Part shown: one piece after another, positions 16,392 to 25,952 of the stretch
How positions within the stretch are numbered: the first letter of the stretch is position 1
How the letters are laid out: each line of letters starts with the position of its first letter
Origin: RBC101 sp052387735
Lineage (GTDB): Bacteria; Gemmatimonadota; Gemmatimonadetes; Gemmatimonadales; Gemmatimonadaceae
Direction of reading: 5' to 3'
DNA length: 47,338 nucleotides
NCBI GenBank assembly: GCA_052387735.1
Contig: JBQTIW010000097.1
Span: 1 to 47,338 of the forward strand
Notes under the pieces: model-generated
Databases searched by the model: none
What the model was told of the DNA's origin: nothing
What the model saw: the letters and a program-made list of their open reading frames with translations, nothing else
Program-made: the position numbers and the translations under genes

Positions 16392-16865
16392 TTATACGAC
16401 GCCCACGGACCGCGCGGGCGGTGGCACGGGGGCTGCTTGCAGAATGCGATCCATCAAGCCTGCCAGCAGTTCCCGGCCCCCGTTACCCTTGAGGGCCGCG
16501 AAGGATACTTGCAGGGGAGATTCGTCGGTGAGGGGCTCGCGGCTGATCGAGCGCAGGACGGTCAGTGCGTCCTCGCGCACATCGATGTTCAGCTTCTTCC
16601 GCGGGCGGGGCAGCACTTCAAACTTGGCGCCGTCCGCGCGGCGGGGTGAGGCAGCCCACAAGCCCATGCCATCCGACAGCCGCGTGAAGCGCACGGTGTC
16701 CAGGTCATCATCGGTCTCCCGATGGGTCAGCAGGAGCGGACGTTTCTGGCTCCAGTCGATGAAGTAGTCGAGCACCTCGGTAAAGCGACGCTGCTCGCCC
16801 GCATGCGAGAGGTAGCGCTGCACCTGCTCGATGAAGGCGACCCGGGTGTCCTTGAGCGTGGGCAT
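16392..16865 (-). CDS. Conserved-looking cytoplasmic protein of unknown function
   Basis: 157 residues, not recognised. The start is supported by GGAG 5 bases before ATG 16865. There is no signal peptide or membrane segment. The sequence is mixed alpha/beta: an N-terminal helix rich in Gln/Arg, WSQKRPLLLTHRETDDDLDT with a charged cluster, a central strand region (KFEVLPRPRKKLNIDV), then a helix (DALTVLRSISREPL) and a Pro-rich tail. Codon use looks like that of its neighbours. It stands alone, convergent with the barrel gene on one side and divergent from the YncE-like gene on the other. It could be a small substrate- or nucleic-acid-binding protein; nothing in the sequence decides this. Confidence 0.55.
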   Translation of the reverse strand: MPTLKDTRVAFIEQVQRYLSHAGEQRRFTEVLDYFIDWSQKRPLLLTHRETDDDLDTVRFTRLSDGMGLWAASPRRADGAKFEVLPRPRKKLNIDVREDALTVLRSISREPLTDESPLQVSFAALKGNGGRELLAGLMDRILQAAPVPPPARSVGVV

Positions 16866-17269
16866 GGGTACTCCATTCCTCTGACGTGAACCTGCTCGGG
16901 CAAATGGGCGGGAGATGCCCCTTCAGACCGATCGAGCTGCCCTCCCCACGGCGCCGGTGCGCGCCGCGACGCGCAGCTCCGGCTGAACGTCCGTCCGCGG
17001 CGCCGCCGTGTTAGGCAGCTGATTGGGAGGACCGGGAACAGCCGACTAACGACGCCCACCGAAGTCTATGCCACGACCGCAGGAATCAGTACTGCACGAC
17101 GCGATATTCCTCTGAAATGACCCGACTTGGGTCGCGAAACGGCCCAGCAGATCGCGTTCAGCCCGAACACGAGCCGAAGACGGCTGGTGGCAGGACGGCG
17201 TGGATGGTCATCGGCATAGTGGACAATGAGCGGCCGTCGCGCTTTCGTACGCCCGACATACCTCCCCTG
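16866..17269. other. Divergent intergenic region, no supported gene
   Basis: About 400 bases between the unknown protein and the YncE-like gene. It contains a GTTAGGC word at 17010-17016 and a G-rich patch near 17022-17037. The plus-strand open frame runs back to 17117 but the residues before 17270 lack family similarity and a signal peptide, so I treat it as leader. No clear promoter hexamers. Confidence 0.45.
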
Positions 17270-18271
17270 ATGACGATGAAGCTGCACCGGCTCGCCCTCG
17301 GAGTGACCGCGCTCGCTGCGGCCACCGCGCACGCCCAGCAGTCCTCCATTCGCGGCACGCTGATCGTCACCAACAAGACTCCGGCGACCGCCACCATCAT
17401 CGACGTGGCGAGCGGGCGCGTGCTGGCGACGGTGCCGACGGGCAACGGGCCACACGAGGTCGTCGCCGCGATGGACGGGAGTGTTGCCGTGGTCACCGAC
17501 TATGGCGCGCAGAGTCCCGGCAACACGCTGACGGTGATCGATCTTGGCAAGCGCGAGGTTGCCCGCACCATCGACCTGGGAGTCTATCGACGACCGCACG
17601 GCGTCGTGTTTCTCCCCGGCGACACGCTCGTGGCCGTCACTTCCGAGACCAACCGGGCCGTGATCGTCGTTCACGTGGTGACTGGCGCCATCGTGAAGGC
17701 GATCGATACCGAGCAGGCGGGCTCACACATGGTGGGTGTGATGGCGGACGGTTCGCGCGGCTTCACCGGCAACATCGGGAGCAACACCGTCTCGGAGCTC
17801 GACCTCCGCGCGGGCGTGTCGCTGCGACGCTTCGACGTGCCGGCGCAGCCCGAGGCGATCAATGTTACGCCGGACGGCCGCGAGGTATGGGTGGGAAGCA
17901 ACGCGACCGGCAAGGTGAGCGCGATCGATGTCGCGTCAGGGTTGGTGATGACCGCTGCCGAAGGCTTCGGCTGGCCGTATCGGGTGCTGTTCACCCCCGA
18001 TGCCGCGACAGTGCTGCTCCCCGATTACCGGGGTGAGACGCTGCGATTCGTGGAGCGAGCCAGCCGCCGCGAGCTGGGTCGCCTGTCCCTGCCGGGCGCC
18101 GGACCCCAGGGGATCACACTCACCCCCGATGCTCGTTATGCGTTCCTGTCCCTGAGCCAGCAGGGGCGCGTGGCCATCGTCGACGTGGCGCGTCGCGCGA
18201 TCGTGAGTCACCTGGAGGTCGGAAGCACCCCGGATGGCGTGGCATACGTCCCTCGCGTGGTGGCGCGCTAA
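17270..18271 (+). CDS. Exported YncE/YVTN-type beta-propeller protein
   Basis: 333 residues from ATG 17270; ATG 17276 (two codons later) is equally possible. The signal peptide ends at AHAQQ. Repeated blades of about 40 residues follow the YVTN pattern: TATIIDVASGRVLATVPTG, GPHEVV, NTLTVIDLGKREVARTIDLG, RPHGVVFLPGDT, ISAIDVASGL-type segments, and GPQGITLTPDARYAFLS. This fits a seven-bladed propeller acting in the periplasm or at the surface as a binding scaffold or as a companion of redox or metal proteins. No catalytic residues can be assigned. Its stop overlaps the stop of the convergent BNR gene by a few bases. No Shine-Dalgarno is evident. Confidence 0.8.
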   Translation: MTMKLHRLALGVTALAAATAHAQQSSIRGTLIVTNKTPATATIIDVASGRVLATVPTGNGPHEVVAAMDGSVAVVTDYGAQSPGNTLTVIDLGKREVARTIDLGVYRRPHGVVFLPGDTLVAVTSETNRAVIVVHVVTGAIVKAIDTEQAGSHMVGVMADGSRGFTGNIGSNTVSELDLRAGVSLRRFDVPAQPEAINVTPDGREVWVGSNATGKVSAIDVASGLVMTAAEGFGWPYRVLFTPDAATVLLPDYRGETLRFVERASRRELGRLSLPGAGPQGITLTPDARYAFLSLSQQGRVAIVDVARRAIVSHLEVGSTPDGVAYVPRVVAR

Positions 18272-21200
18272 GGGTCCATGATGACGGTGACCTTGCCGCC
18301 CATGGCCTCGTTGAAGGCCCTGATCTCCGTCTCCATGAGCCGTTTGTATGCTACGCGCGCCGCGTTCAGCTCCTTCTGGATCTCGGCCAGCACGGCATGC
18401 TGCGCGTCTGTAGGCCTGAAGTCGGCGCCTCCCGCCACGTCACCCGCACCCGTTCCCACCTCGCCGGCAAGCCAGATCAGATTCATGTACACGCGATACC
18501 GCTCCACGTACCACTTGTCGTCGCTGTGTACGTCGGTCCGCGAGAGCAAGATGTTTTCCACATCCCACATCTTCCGGTCGAGCTCCCGCAGCGGCGCGAT
18601 CACGTCGGGTTTCCGCTCGTTCGCCTTGATCTGATCCTCGACCTGTTTGCGCAGGACCTCCAGCCGGTTGATCATGTCCACCGACTCGTTGATGTCTTTG
18701 TAAATCTGGATCTGCATCTGGGTCGAGGCCCGCACGTCGGCCTCGCTGCTCGTCACGGCGGCGTCCTTCACCACTTTGAACGCGCGAGTCTGCGCCTGTC
18801 CATCCGCCGTGAGTCGCAGGGTATAGGTGCCTGGCGCTCCGATCGGTCCCGTGCGCTGCGGCCCTTGAATCCCCCAGTGGATGACGGGGCGCGTCTCCTT
18901 CCCCTTGAACCGCGCCTCCTCCCAGATCTTCGGATTGTCGGGCGGAATGGTGCGCAACGCGACCTGCTTCGGCGCGTCGTAGCGCAGGTCCCAGGTCACC
19001 CGATTGAGACCAGCGCGACCAGCGAGACGACTCGTGCGAATCACCCGGTCGGTCGAATCGATGATCTCGAGCGTGAGCGAGTCTCTCGGGGCGTTTCTGA
19101 GCATCACGGTGAAGTCAGCGCTGCCGCTGCGTCCCATGCGGACGCCGGCGCGAGGCTCGTACAGGTGCATGGGCGCGTCCGCGGACACTCTGTCCTGCTG
19201 CTCGATCGATGTGATGTCGCGCAACACGTAGAGGCCGCGTCCGTAGGTCGACACTACGACGTCATGCTGCAGCGTTGGCACCACGATCCAGGTCACCGGT
19301 GCCGCCGGCAATCCGTCTTTGAACTGCGTCCACGTCGTCCCGTCGTTCAGCGAATAGTGGAATCCGTGCCCGGTCCCCGCGAACAGCATTCCCTTGCGGT
19401 TGGGATTCTCGGCAACGTTCAGCACATAGTCGAGCGGATGTACGCTGGGGAGCCCGTCGCTGATCCGCGACCAGGTCTTTCCGTAGTCCGTGGTCCGGTA
19501 GATGAACGGACGTCGGTCATCCATGAGATGATAGTCCACGGCGACATACGCGGTGCCGGGGTCGAACCGTGACGGTTCTATGCGGCGGATCGTGCCCCAT
19601 TCCTTGAGCCCGGTCACGTTCTTGGTGAGGTTGTTCCAGGTCTTCCCGCCATCGCGTGTGAGCCAGATGAGGCCATCGTTGGTCCCGGCCCAGATGAGTC
19701 CGCGCTGCACCTCCGACGGCGCGATGGCGAATACGACCTCCCCGTAAAACTGCCCCAGATTGTCGCCAATGATGCCGCCCGAGAACGCGATGCGAGCCGG
19801 ATCCTGCGTGGACAGATCGGGACTGATCACCGTCCACGACTGACCGGCGTTGGTCGTCCTGAAGATCACCTGGCAGCCGTAGTACACGGTGTTGTGATCG
19901 AACGGATCGATGGCGAGCGGCGGCGTCCAGTGACAGCGGTACTTGGCATCGGCGGGCGGCGAATCGAGGTAATGGAACCACGGACTCACGTGACGCGCTC
20001 TACCGATCTTCGCGTCATAACGAGTCACCGTGTTGCCGTAGCAGGTGGCCCAGATGACGTCCGGGTTGCTGAGCACCGGCAGGGTGAAGCCGCTTTCGCA
20101 TCCGCCGAGTGACTGCTCCCAGGCACTGACCGCGGGTGGGCCGCCAAACCCGCCACCGCCTCCGAAACCGCCTCCGGTCGGGCGCGGTGCGAGGCCCGGG
20201 ACGTTAGGCACGGGCACGGGTCGATCGCTCGGGCCGCGCATCGTGCAGCAGTCCTGTCGATTGCTGTAGATCCAGTACGGTGTGCGTGCGTCGACCGCGA
20301 CATGATACATCTGCCCGATGGGCAGCGTGAACTGGGTGTAGGCCTGCCCGTGGTTGCGCGTGATCCCCGCACCCCCGTCACCGGTCACGACCCAGTGACT
20401 CGGATTGCGCGCGTCCATCCAGATGTCGTGGCAGTCGCCGCACCCTCCGCCCTCGATCGGGAACGTCTCACCACCGTCGAGGGAGCGATGCAGCGAACTG
20501 TTCGCGACGATGACTTCCAGATCGTTGACCGGATTGACGTCGACGCGAATGTAGTACCCCGCCCGCCCGATCAGGCGACGGTCCCAGCTCACTGTTTTCC
20601 ACACCGTCCCCCCGTCATCCGAGCGCCAGAGCGAGCCCTGATTCGCCGTCTGAATCAGCGCATACAGGCGCTTCGAGTTCGACGGTGCAACGGCGACGTC
20701 GATCTTACCGACAGGTGACTTCGGCAATCCGGCGTCGAGCCTGGTCCAGGTGGTGCCGGTATCTCGCGAGACGTACACGCCGCTGCCCTCGCCGCCACTG
20801 AACATCGCCCACGTGTGCATGACCACTTCCCACGTGCCGGCAAACAGCACTCTGGGATCGCGAGCGTCGATGTCGAGGCCGGAGCACCCGGTATTGGGAT
20901 TGACGAACAACACGCGTTGCCAGGTAGCACCGCCGTCCAGGGTGCGGTACACGCCGCGTTCCTCCTGGGGGCCGGTCGCCCTGCCGAGCGCGCAGGCGAA
21001 CACAATGTCCGAGTTGGAAGGATGAATGATGATCCTGCCGATCCGTCCCGTCTCGGTGAGCCCCATGTGCTGCCACGTCGCCCCGGCATCTGTGGACTTG
21101 TAGATCCCGTCGCCCATCACGTCGCTGTCCCGGATCGCCCATGCCTCCCCGGTGCCGGCCCAGACGATGCGCGGGTTGGAGCTGGCCACGGCCAGCGCAC

Positions 21201-21492
21201 CGATGGCCTGCGATGGCTGGTCATCGAAGATCGGGGCGAAGGTGCGCGCGCCGTCGGTCGTCTTCCACACGCCGCCAGATGCAGCACCGATGTAGTACGT
21301 CGTCGTATCGCCGTGAATCCCCGCCACGGCCGAGATCCGGCCGGCAGGGTTGGGCCCGACATACTGAAAGCGCGGATTGGCGGACACCGGCGGCGGCGGC
21401 CCGCCCCCCGGCTGGCCGGCGGAGACGGCCGGCCAGACGAACAGGACGGCGAGCACGGTGCGACGCTGGGTGAGCTTCGGAACGAGAGGCAT
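18268..21492 (-). CDS. Exported VPS10/BNR-type beta-propeller (sortilin-like glycosidase-superfamily protein)
   Basis: 1074 residues with a signal peptide (about 1-26, ending VSAGQ). Many Asp-box blades are visible: GVWKTTDGARTF, GIYKSTDAGATW, GVYRTLDGGATW, GVYVSRDTGTTW, LWRSDDGGTVW, IWLTRDGGKTW, IYRTTDYGKTW. These build one or two propellers over about residues 40-745. A Gly/Pro-rich flexible loop sits near 440-455. The C-terminal part is a beta-sandwich (TYTLRLTADGQAQTRAFKV) and a coiled helical tail. This architecture is common in exported proteins annotated as glycosyl hydrolases, though sialidase catalytic residues are not evident. GAGGA lies 5 bases before the ATG. Last gene of an apparent operon with the DUF885 lipoprotein and the NHL protein. 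It has a paralogue at 44407. Function: probably protein or glycan binding or processing outside the cytoplasm. Confidence 0.83.
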   Translation of the reverse strand: MPLVPKLTQRRTVLAVLFVWPAVSAGQPGGGPPPPVSANPRFQYVGPNPAGRISAVAGIHGDTTTYYIGAASGGVWKTTDGARTFAPIFDDQPSQAIGALAVASSNPRIVWAGTGEAWAIRDSDVMGDGIYKSTDAGATWQHMGLTETGRIGRIIIHPSNSDIVFACALGRATGPQEERGVYRTLDGGATWQRVLFVNPNTGCSGLDIDARDPRVLFAGTWEVVMHTWAMFSGGEGSGVYVSRDTGTTWTRLDAGLPKSPVGKIDVAVAPSNSKRLYALIQTANQGSLWRSDDGGTVWKTVSWDRRLIGRAGYYIRVDVNPVNDLEVIVANSSLHRSLDGGETFPIEGGGCGDCHDIWMDARNPSHWVVTGDGGAGITRNHGQAYTQFTLPIGQMYHVAVDARTPYWIYSNRQDCCTMRGPSDRPVPVPNVPGLAPRPTGGGFGGGGGFGGPPAVSAWEQSLGGCESGFTLPVLSNPDVIWATCYGNTVTRYDAKIGRARHVSPWFHYLDSPPADAKYRCHWTPPLAIDPFDHNTVYYGCQVIFRTTNAGQSWTVISPDLSTQDPARIAFSGGIIGDNLGQFYGEVVFAIAPSEVQRGLIWAGTNDGLIWLTRDGGKTWNNLTKNVTGLKEWGTIRRIEPSRFDPGTAYVAVDYHLMDDRRPFIYRTTDYGKTWSRISDGLPSVHPLDYVLNVAENPNRKGMLFAGTGHGFHYSLNDGTTWTQFKDGLPAAPVTWIVVPTLQHDVVVSTYGRGLYVLRDITSIEQQDRVSADAPMHLYEPRAGVRMGRSGSADFTVMLRNAPRDSLTLEIIDSTDRVIRTSRLAGRAGLNRVTWDLRYDAPKQVALRTIPPDNPKIWEEARFKGKETRPVIHWGIQGPQRTGPIGAPGTYTLRLTADGQAQTRAFKVVKDAAVTSSEADVRASTQMQIQIYKDINESVDMINRLEVLRKQVEDQIKANERKPDVIAPLRELDRKMWDVENILLSRTDVHSDDKWYVERYRVYMNLIWLAGEVGTGAGDVAGGADFRPTDAQHAVLAEIQKELNAARVAYKRLMETEIRAFNEAMGGKVTVIMDP

Positions 21493-21523
21493 CGAGGTCC
21501 TCGGTGAAGAATGGCGGCCCTGC

Positions 21524-23158
21524 CTAGGGTGTCAGCATCCTCTTCAGGTCGGGCGTCAGCTCCCCGGTCATCTGCCACCGCAGGAGTGAGATGGGGATCT
21601 GACCGGCGGCGGTGAGCTCGTCCATGAACCGCCCGACGCTGAACGAGTCGCCCAGCTGCCGCAGGCGTGCCTGCATCAGGCGCTCGACTTCGATCTTGCC
21701 GATGACGTAGCTCACGCCGTACGAAGGCTGTTGCAGGTAGAGGTGTTGCTCTCCCCGCACGAGGTTGCCCTCGAGGCTCAGCCATCCACGAGGAGTGTTG
21801 GCCGAGGTGAATGTTGCGGCCTCCTCCAACGTCCACTCGTTGGAGTGCATGCGGAGATCGCCCAACGCGCGCGCGGCGCGTTCGGCCAGCAGCACGAGAA
21901 TGAGCTCGCGCGACCGTGGCTGCCGGTCGAACATCCCGGCCCCCATCATCATCTCTTCCCATCCCGTGGCCAGTCCCTCGGTCCGGTTGTTGAAGATGTT
22001 GTAGAGCAGTGGGCCGTTGCGGATCGGGTTCCCGTAGCCGCTCGCCATCGCACCCTTGTCGAACCAGTGGAAGCCGTGCGTGCGCATGACCATTGGGTCG
22101 CGATAGTCTACCTCGGTGAAGAACTCGCGCCGTCCCGTGCTGTACCGGCCGATGCGCGCACGGAGCCGCGCATCCATGTACTCGGCGACGGAGATCAGAT
22201 CCTTCGACTTCAGAAACGCCACGTACCTCGTCACGGCGTCGTTGAAGCGTCTCGCGTGTTCGGCCTCACTCGAGACGAGCGACTGGGCAGCCAGTCCCTG
22301 GTTCCGTTTCTCTTCGAGCGCCAGGTAGGCCCACGCGCGCCACAGCTCACGCTCCATCAACGTGACTTCATCCTGCCAGGTGTAGGGCAGGAGCTGCACG
22401 TATTTCAAGTACCAGTCATAGTGATCGCGCCCCACACCGGAGGGACCGGTCCTCGAGGTCGACATCGAGTCGAGCCAGAACGCGAATGCGTCAGTGGCGT
22501 CCTTCGCCGCCTGCGCGCTCGACTTGAGCGCGCCATCTCCGTCACCTAACGATTCAAGGAAAGCACCGATGTCCCCGCTCTGCTCCTTCATGCTCCTCGA
22601 GCCGTACTCCCACAGGTCGGCGCCGTTGCCGGTGAGATTGGTCCGGGCCTGCTGCAGCAATGATGGAATGGTCCGGAGTCCCGAATCCACGCGGGCCGTC
22701 GCGTCCGCGGACAGGGGTCGGGGATAGCTCCACAGCTCGATCGCCCCCTGCGCGAACGGACCTTCCCGCGCGGGCTGGTCGCTTTCCGATGGGAAAAAGG
22801 TCACGTAGAAGGCCGGATTGTTGACCCACGGCTTGAGCACGCGATGGTCGAAATCCAGCCCGTTCATCTCGGCGCGGACGATATGGTAGTCGACCTGCTG
22901 AGGGACACTCCAGCCCGTCGTATCGAACGCCGCGAGCCGCTGGATCCATTTGGCGAGCGCCTCGTGCTGGGCGGTCATGGCACCGGCCGTGTAGTCCGGC
23001 ACGCCATTGATCGATGGCGGACGCTGGAACTCCCGCCAATCCGTGAACAACGCGGTGAGATCCTCGTAGCGCTTCGGACGTTCCGCCGCAGGTTCGGGCG
23101 CGGGCGAACCTCCGCAACCTAACGCGGCGACGAGGGCGAAGCAGAGAGCGAGTCGCAT
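21524..23158 (-). CDS. DUF885 family lipoprotein
   Basis: 544 residues. The signal peptide ends in AALGC, a lipobox, so it is a probable lipoprotein. The C-terminal part, with QPSYGVSYVIGKIEVERLM and RWQMTGEL-type features, matches DUF885, a helical family related to metallopeptidases. Family members usually carry an HE-x-PGHH type motif and an EGW motif. Here the corresponding region reads TEGLATGWEEMMMGAG and the His-rich metal motif is not found, so the protein may be catalytically altered or belong to a subgroup with another activity. It lies 31 bases before the BNR gene and 45 after the NHL gene, all minus strand. A role in exported peptide processing is inferred. Confidence 0.75.
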   Translation of the reverse strand: MRLALCFALVAALGCGGSPAPEPAAERPKRYEDLTALFTDWREFQRPPSINGVPDYTAGAMTAQHEALAKWIQRLAAFDTTGWSVPQQVDYHIVRAEMNGLDFDHRVLKPWVNNPAFYVTFFPSESDQPAREGPFAQGAIELWSYPRPLSADATARVDSGLRTIPSLLQQARTNLTGNGADLWEYGSRSMKEQSGDIGAFLESLGDGDGALKSSAQAAKDATDAFAFWLDSMSTSRTGPSGVGRDHYDWYLKYVQLLPYTWQDEVTLMERELWRAWAYLALEEKRNQGLAAQSLVSSEAEHARRFNDAVTRYVAFLKSKDLISVAEYMDARLRARIGRYSTGRREFFTEVDYRDPMVMRTHGFHWFDKGAMASGYGNPIRNGPLLYNIFNNRTEGLATGWEEMMMGAGMFDRQPRSRELILVLLAERAARALGDLRMHSNEWTLEEAATFTSANTPRGWLSLEGNLVRGEQHLYLQQPSYGVSYVIGKIEVERLMQARLRQLGDSFSVGRFMDELTAAGQIPISLLRWQMTGELTPDLKRMLTP

Positions 23159-23203
23159 CGGTCTGTGCCTGCGCTGGAGCTCCCTACGCGGTCGCGCTCC
23201 GGC

Positions 23204-24385
23204 CTACCGCTTCCCTGGCCACGGCACGCCCTGGTTTCTCGCTACCATGCCGAGTCCCTTGTAGGCGAACTTCTGCACGCGCTTTCCCTCGTAGGTCTCG
23301 GTGGTGTAGATGTTCCCTCGGGAGTCGGTCGCGATGCTGTGCACCGCAAAGAACTGTCCGGGCTGTCGCCCGCCATCGCCAAATTGCGTGAGAATCTGCA
23401 GCGACTTCCGGTCCATCACGTAAATCTTCTCGTTCTTGCCGTCGGCCAGGTACAGGTACTTCTGATCCCGGTCGCGGGAGAAGGCGATGTCCCACACCGA
23501 CCCGTCGCCGCGCGTTCTCGGCGCAATCCGCACCTCGTTCACGAACTTGCCGTCCTTCTGAAACACCTGAATGCGATCGTTAGGCCGATCACACACGTAG
23601 ACCAGACCGTCGTTCGACGGATCGGCGCAGTGGACCGGGTTCCGGAACTGGCGAATCAGCGGAGCGTCCGGGTTGTATGGACCCATGTTCGTGTCCTTGG
23701 GCGCCTCGCCGTACGCACCCCAGAAGCGCTTGACGGCGCCGGTGTTCATGTCGACCACGGCTACACGCTTGTTGCCGTAGCCGTCGGCGAGGTAGGCCTC
23801 GTTCGCCGCCGGATCGAACGAGATCTTGGCCACCCGCCCAAAGCTGGTGGTGCTGCTGCTGTTCACCGCCTGCTTGGTCTGACCGAATTGCGCCAGGAGC
23901 TTGCCGTCGTGAGTGAACTTGAGAATGTGCGAGTCGCCGCCACCGTTCCCGCCGATCCACACGTTGTCCTTGTGATCGATCGAGATCCCATGGTTGGACG
24001 CCGGCCAGTCGTAGCCCTGTCCCGGTCCGCCCCACGAGTTCACCAGGTTGCCCTCGGGATCGAACTCGAGGATCGGCGGTGCCGCGACGCAGCACTCGCC
24101 GATAGGGTTGGCACCCCCACCACCAGCCTCAGTCCGCTGGTTGAGCGTCGAGTCACCGCGGTGGATGATGAAGACGTGGTCCTTGGAATCGACCCCCACC
24201 CCGATCGCGGAGCCGAGGATCCAGTGGTTAGGCAGCGGCTTGGGCCACATCGGGTCGACCTCGAAACGCGGGGCCTGCACCTGCTGGTTCTGCGACGCCG
24301 CCTGCAGTCGCGCCTGTCCCACGCCAAGTGCCACGATGGCTCCCACCAACGCCACCCCGGTCAGCACCTTGCGTCGTCCCGTCAT
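23204..24385 (-). CDS. Exported NHL-repeat beta-propeller protein
   Basis: 393 residues from ATG 24385, with GGAG 7 bases upstream; the longer frame is rejected. An N-terminal hydrophobic segment (RRKVLTGVALVGAIVALGVG) acts as signal or anchor. NHL-type blades follow: HVFIIHRGDS, ILEFDPEGNLVNSWGGPGQG, ILKFTHDGKLLAQFG, RIQVFQKDGKFVNEV, KIYVMDRKSLQILTQFGDGG and NIYTTETYEGKRVQKF. Such propellers bind partners or, in a few families, act as lyases; no catalytic site is assigned. It is the first gene of the minus-strand operon with the DUF885 lipoprotein and the BNR propeller. It diverges from the HupE-like gene. A second NHL protein is at 35269. Confidence 0.8.
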   Translation of the reverse strand: MTGRRKVLTGVALVGAIVALGVGQARLQAASQNQQVQAPRFEVDPMWPKPLPNHWILGSAIGVGVDSKDHVFIIHRGDSTLNQRTEAGGGGANPIGECCVAAPPILEFDPEGNLVNSWGGPGQGYDWPASNHGISIDHKDNVWIGGNGGGDSHILKFTHDGKLLAQFGQTKQAVNSSSTTSFGRVAKISFDPAANEAYLADGYGNKRVAVVDMNTGAVKRFWGAYGEAPKDTNMGPYNPDAPLIRQFRNPVHCADPSNDGLVYVCDRPNDRIQVFQKDGKFVNEVRIAPRTRGDGSVWDIAFSRDRDQKYLYLADGKNEKIYVMDRKSLQILTQFGDGGRQPGQFFAVHSIATDSRGNIYTTETYEGKRVQKFAYKGLGMVARNQGVPWPGKR

Positions 24386-24526
24386 GCCAGATCTCCAATC
24401 GAAGGGGAGAGTCGGACTTCCCGAGCTCTTGTCGTGCGCCGTGCGTGACACGACGCTATTATCGTCGGCCCACCGGCCATCGACAGTCGTCCTAACTAAC
24501 CCCCCGGAATCAGCCCCGTCCAGAGC

Positions 24527-25912
24527 GTGTCAGTACAGCTGGAAAACGCGCTGAGAGTGCGAGCCGCTGGGCATCGCCCGCGGACCGTCGCCGCCTCGTT
24601 GCTGCTCGCGGCGGGGCTGCTCTGCAGCCCATCGGCCGCCGCGCACGAAGTCCCCAGCCGCGTGACGATCCTCGCCATCGTGAGACCCCACGGCAGCACC
24701 CTTCAGCTGCTGATGCGCGTCCCGCTTGGCGCCATGCGCGACATGGAGTTCCCGCTGCGAGGGGCGGGGTATCTCGACCTCGCCCGCGCCGACCAGGCGC
24801 TGCGCGACGCTGCCAGACTCTGGCTTGCCGACTACATCAGCATGTACGAGGGTGACCGCGAGCTGGGAGCCGAGCGACTCGCTGCAGTGCGGGCGTCGCT
24901 TCCGTCGGATCGCTCGTTCGAATCATTCGCCGACGCGTTGCGCCATGTGCAAAGCACGCCGCTCTCCGCGGAGCTGGAGATCCCGTGGCAGCAGGCGATG
25001 CTCGACGTACTGTTCGAGTATCCGATCTCGTCGGATAGTGCACGCTTCTCGATCGCGCCTTCGCTGTCGCGCCTCGGCATGCAGACCGTCACCGTGCTGC
25101 GCTTCCTGCCGCCTGGCGCACCGGAGCGCGCATTCCAGTTCAACGGTGACCCCGGGCTCGTTCGGCTCGACCCCGGATGGCTCCAGGCCGCGGGAAGGTT
25201 CGTCGCGTTAGGGTTCGAGCACATTCTCGACGGGCTGGATCACCTGCTGTTCGTCTTCTGTCTGGTGATCCCGGTGCGCCGCCTCCGGCCACTGGTGGCG
25301 ATCGTGACCGCATTCACCGTCGCACATTCGATCACGCTGATCGCCTCCGCCGCGGGCCTCGCCCCCGATGCGCTCTGGTTCCCGCCCTTGATCGAGGCGC
25401 TGATCGCGCTCTCCATCGTCTACATGGCGTTCGAGAATATCGTCGGCGCGAAGATGGAGCATCGGTGGATGATGGCGTTCGGCTTCGGGCTCGTCCACGG
25501 CTTTGGCTTTTCGTTCGCACTGCGCGAATCGATGCAGTTTGCCGGTTCTCACCTGCTGACGTCGCTGCTGGCGTTCAACGTGGGCGTGGAGCTTGGTCAG
25601 CTGCTCGTCGTCGCGGTGGCGGTTCCGGTGCTTGCCTGGGCGTTTCGCCGCGTGGTGCACGAGCGGATGGGCACGATCCTCTTGTCCGCCCTTGTTGCGC
25701 ACACCGCCTGGCACTGGATGACGGTGCGCGCGAGCGCGCTGCGTGAGTATCAGTGGTCGCTGCCCACGTGGGACGTATCGCTGGCGATTGCCACGATGCG
25801 CTTTGCCATGCTCGCGCTGATCATCATGGGCGTGGCGTGGGGCATGGGGATGATCGTCCGACGCCTGGCGCCGAGCGCGCTGACACAGACAGATCCCTCT
25901 TCGACAGTGTGA
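24527..25912 (+). CDS. HupE/UreJ-like multi-spanning membrane protein with periplasmic N-domain
   Basis: 461 residues from GTG 24527; GTG 24557 is an in-frame alternative. The signal peptide ends at about SAAAHEVPS. An extracytoplasmic domain of about 190 residues follows, then about seven membrane segments. Membrane motifs match the HupE/UreJ family: FEHILDGLDHLLFVFCLVIP, TAFTVAHSITL and FGLVHGFGFSFAL, each carrying His residues suited to metal passage. In related proteins nickel or cobalt transport is proposed; no hydrogenase or urease genes are in the window, so the metal role is only inferred. Followed by an exported serine hydrolase gene 40 bases downstream. Confidence 0.8.
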   Translation: MSVQLENALRVRAAGHRPRTVAASLLLAAGLLCSPSAAAHEVPSRVTILAIVRPHGSTLQLLMRVPLGAMRDMEFPLRGAGYLDLARADQALRDAARLWLADYISMYEGDRELGAERLAAVRASLPSDRSFESFADALRHVQSTPLSAELEIPWQQAMLDVLFEYPISSDSARFSIAPSLSRLGMQTVTVLRFLPPGAPERAFQFNGDPGLVRLDPGWLQAAGRFVALGFEHILDGLDHLLFVFCLVIPVRRLRPLVAIVTAFTVAHSITLIASAAGLAPDALWFPPLIEALIALSIVYMAFENIVGAKMEHRWMMAFGFGLVHGFGFSFALRESMQFAGSHLLTSLLAFNVGVELGQLLVVAVAVPVLAWAFRRVVHERMGTILLSALVAHTAWHWMTVRASALREYQWSLPTWDVSLAIATMRFAMLALIIMGVAWGMGMIVRRLAPSALTQTDPSSTV

Positions 25913-25952
25913 ATGCGTTCGTGATGATTGCACCTCCTTCACCGAGACTCCA

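Noticed and set aside
24430..24526. Promoter at TATTAT/GATAAT near 24461-24467
   Set aside because: A -10-like word is present in both directions, but no -35 hexamer at normal spacing was convincing.
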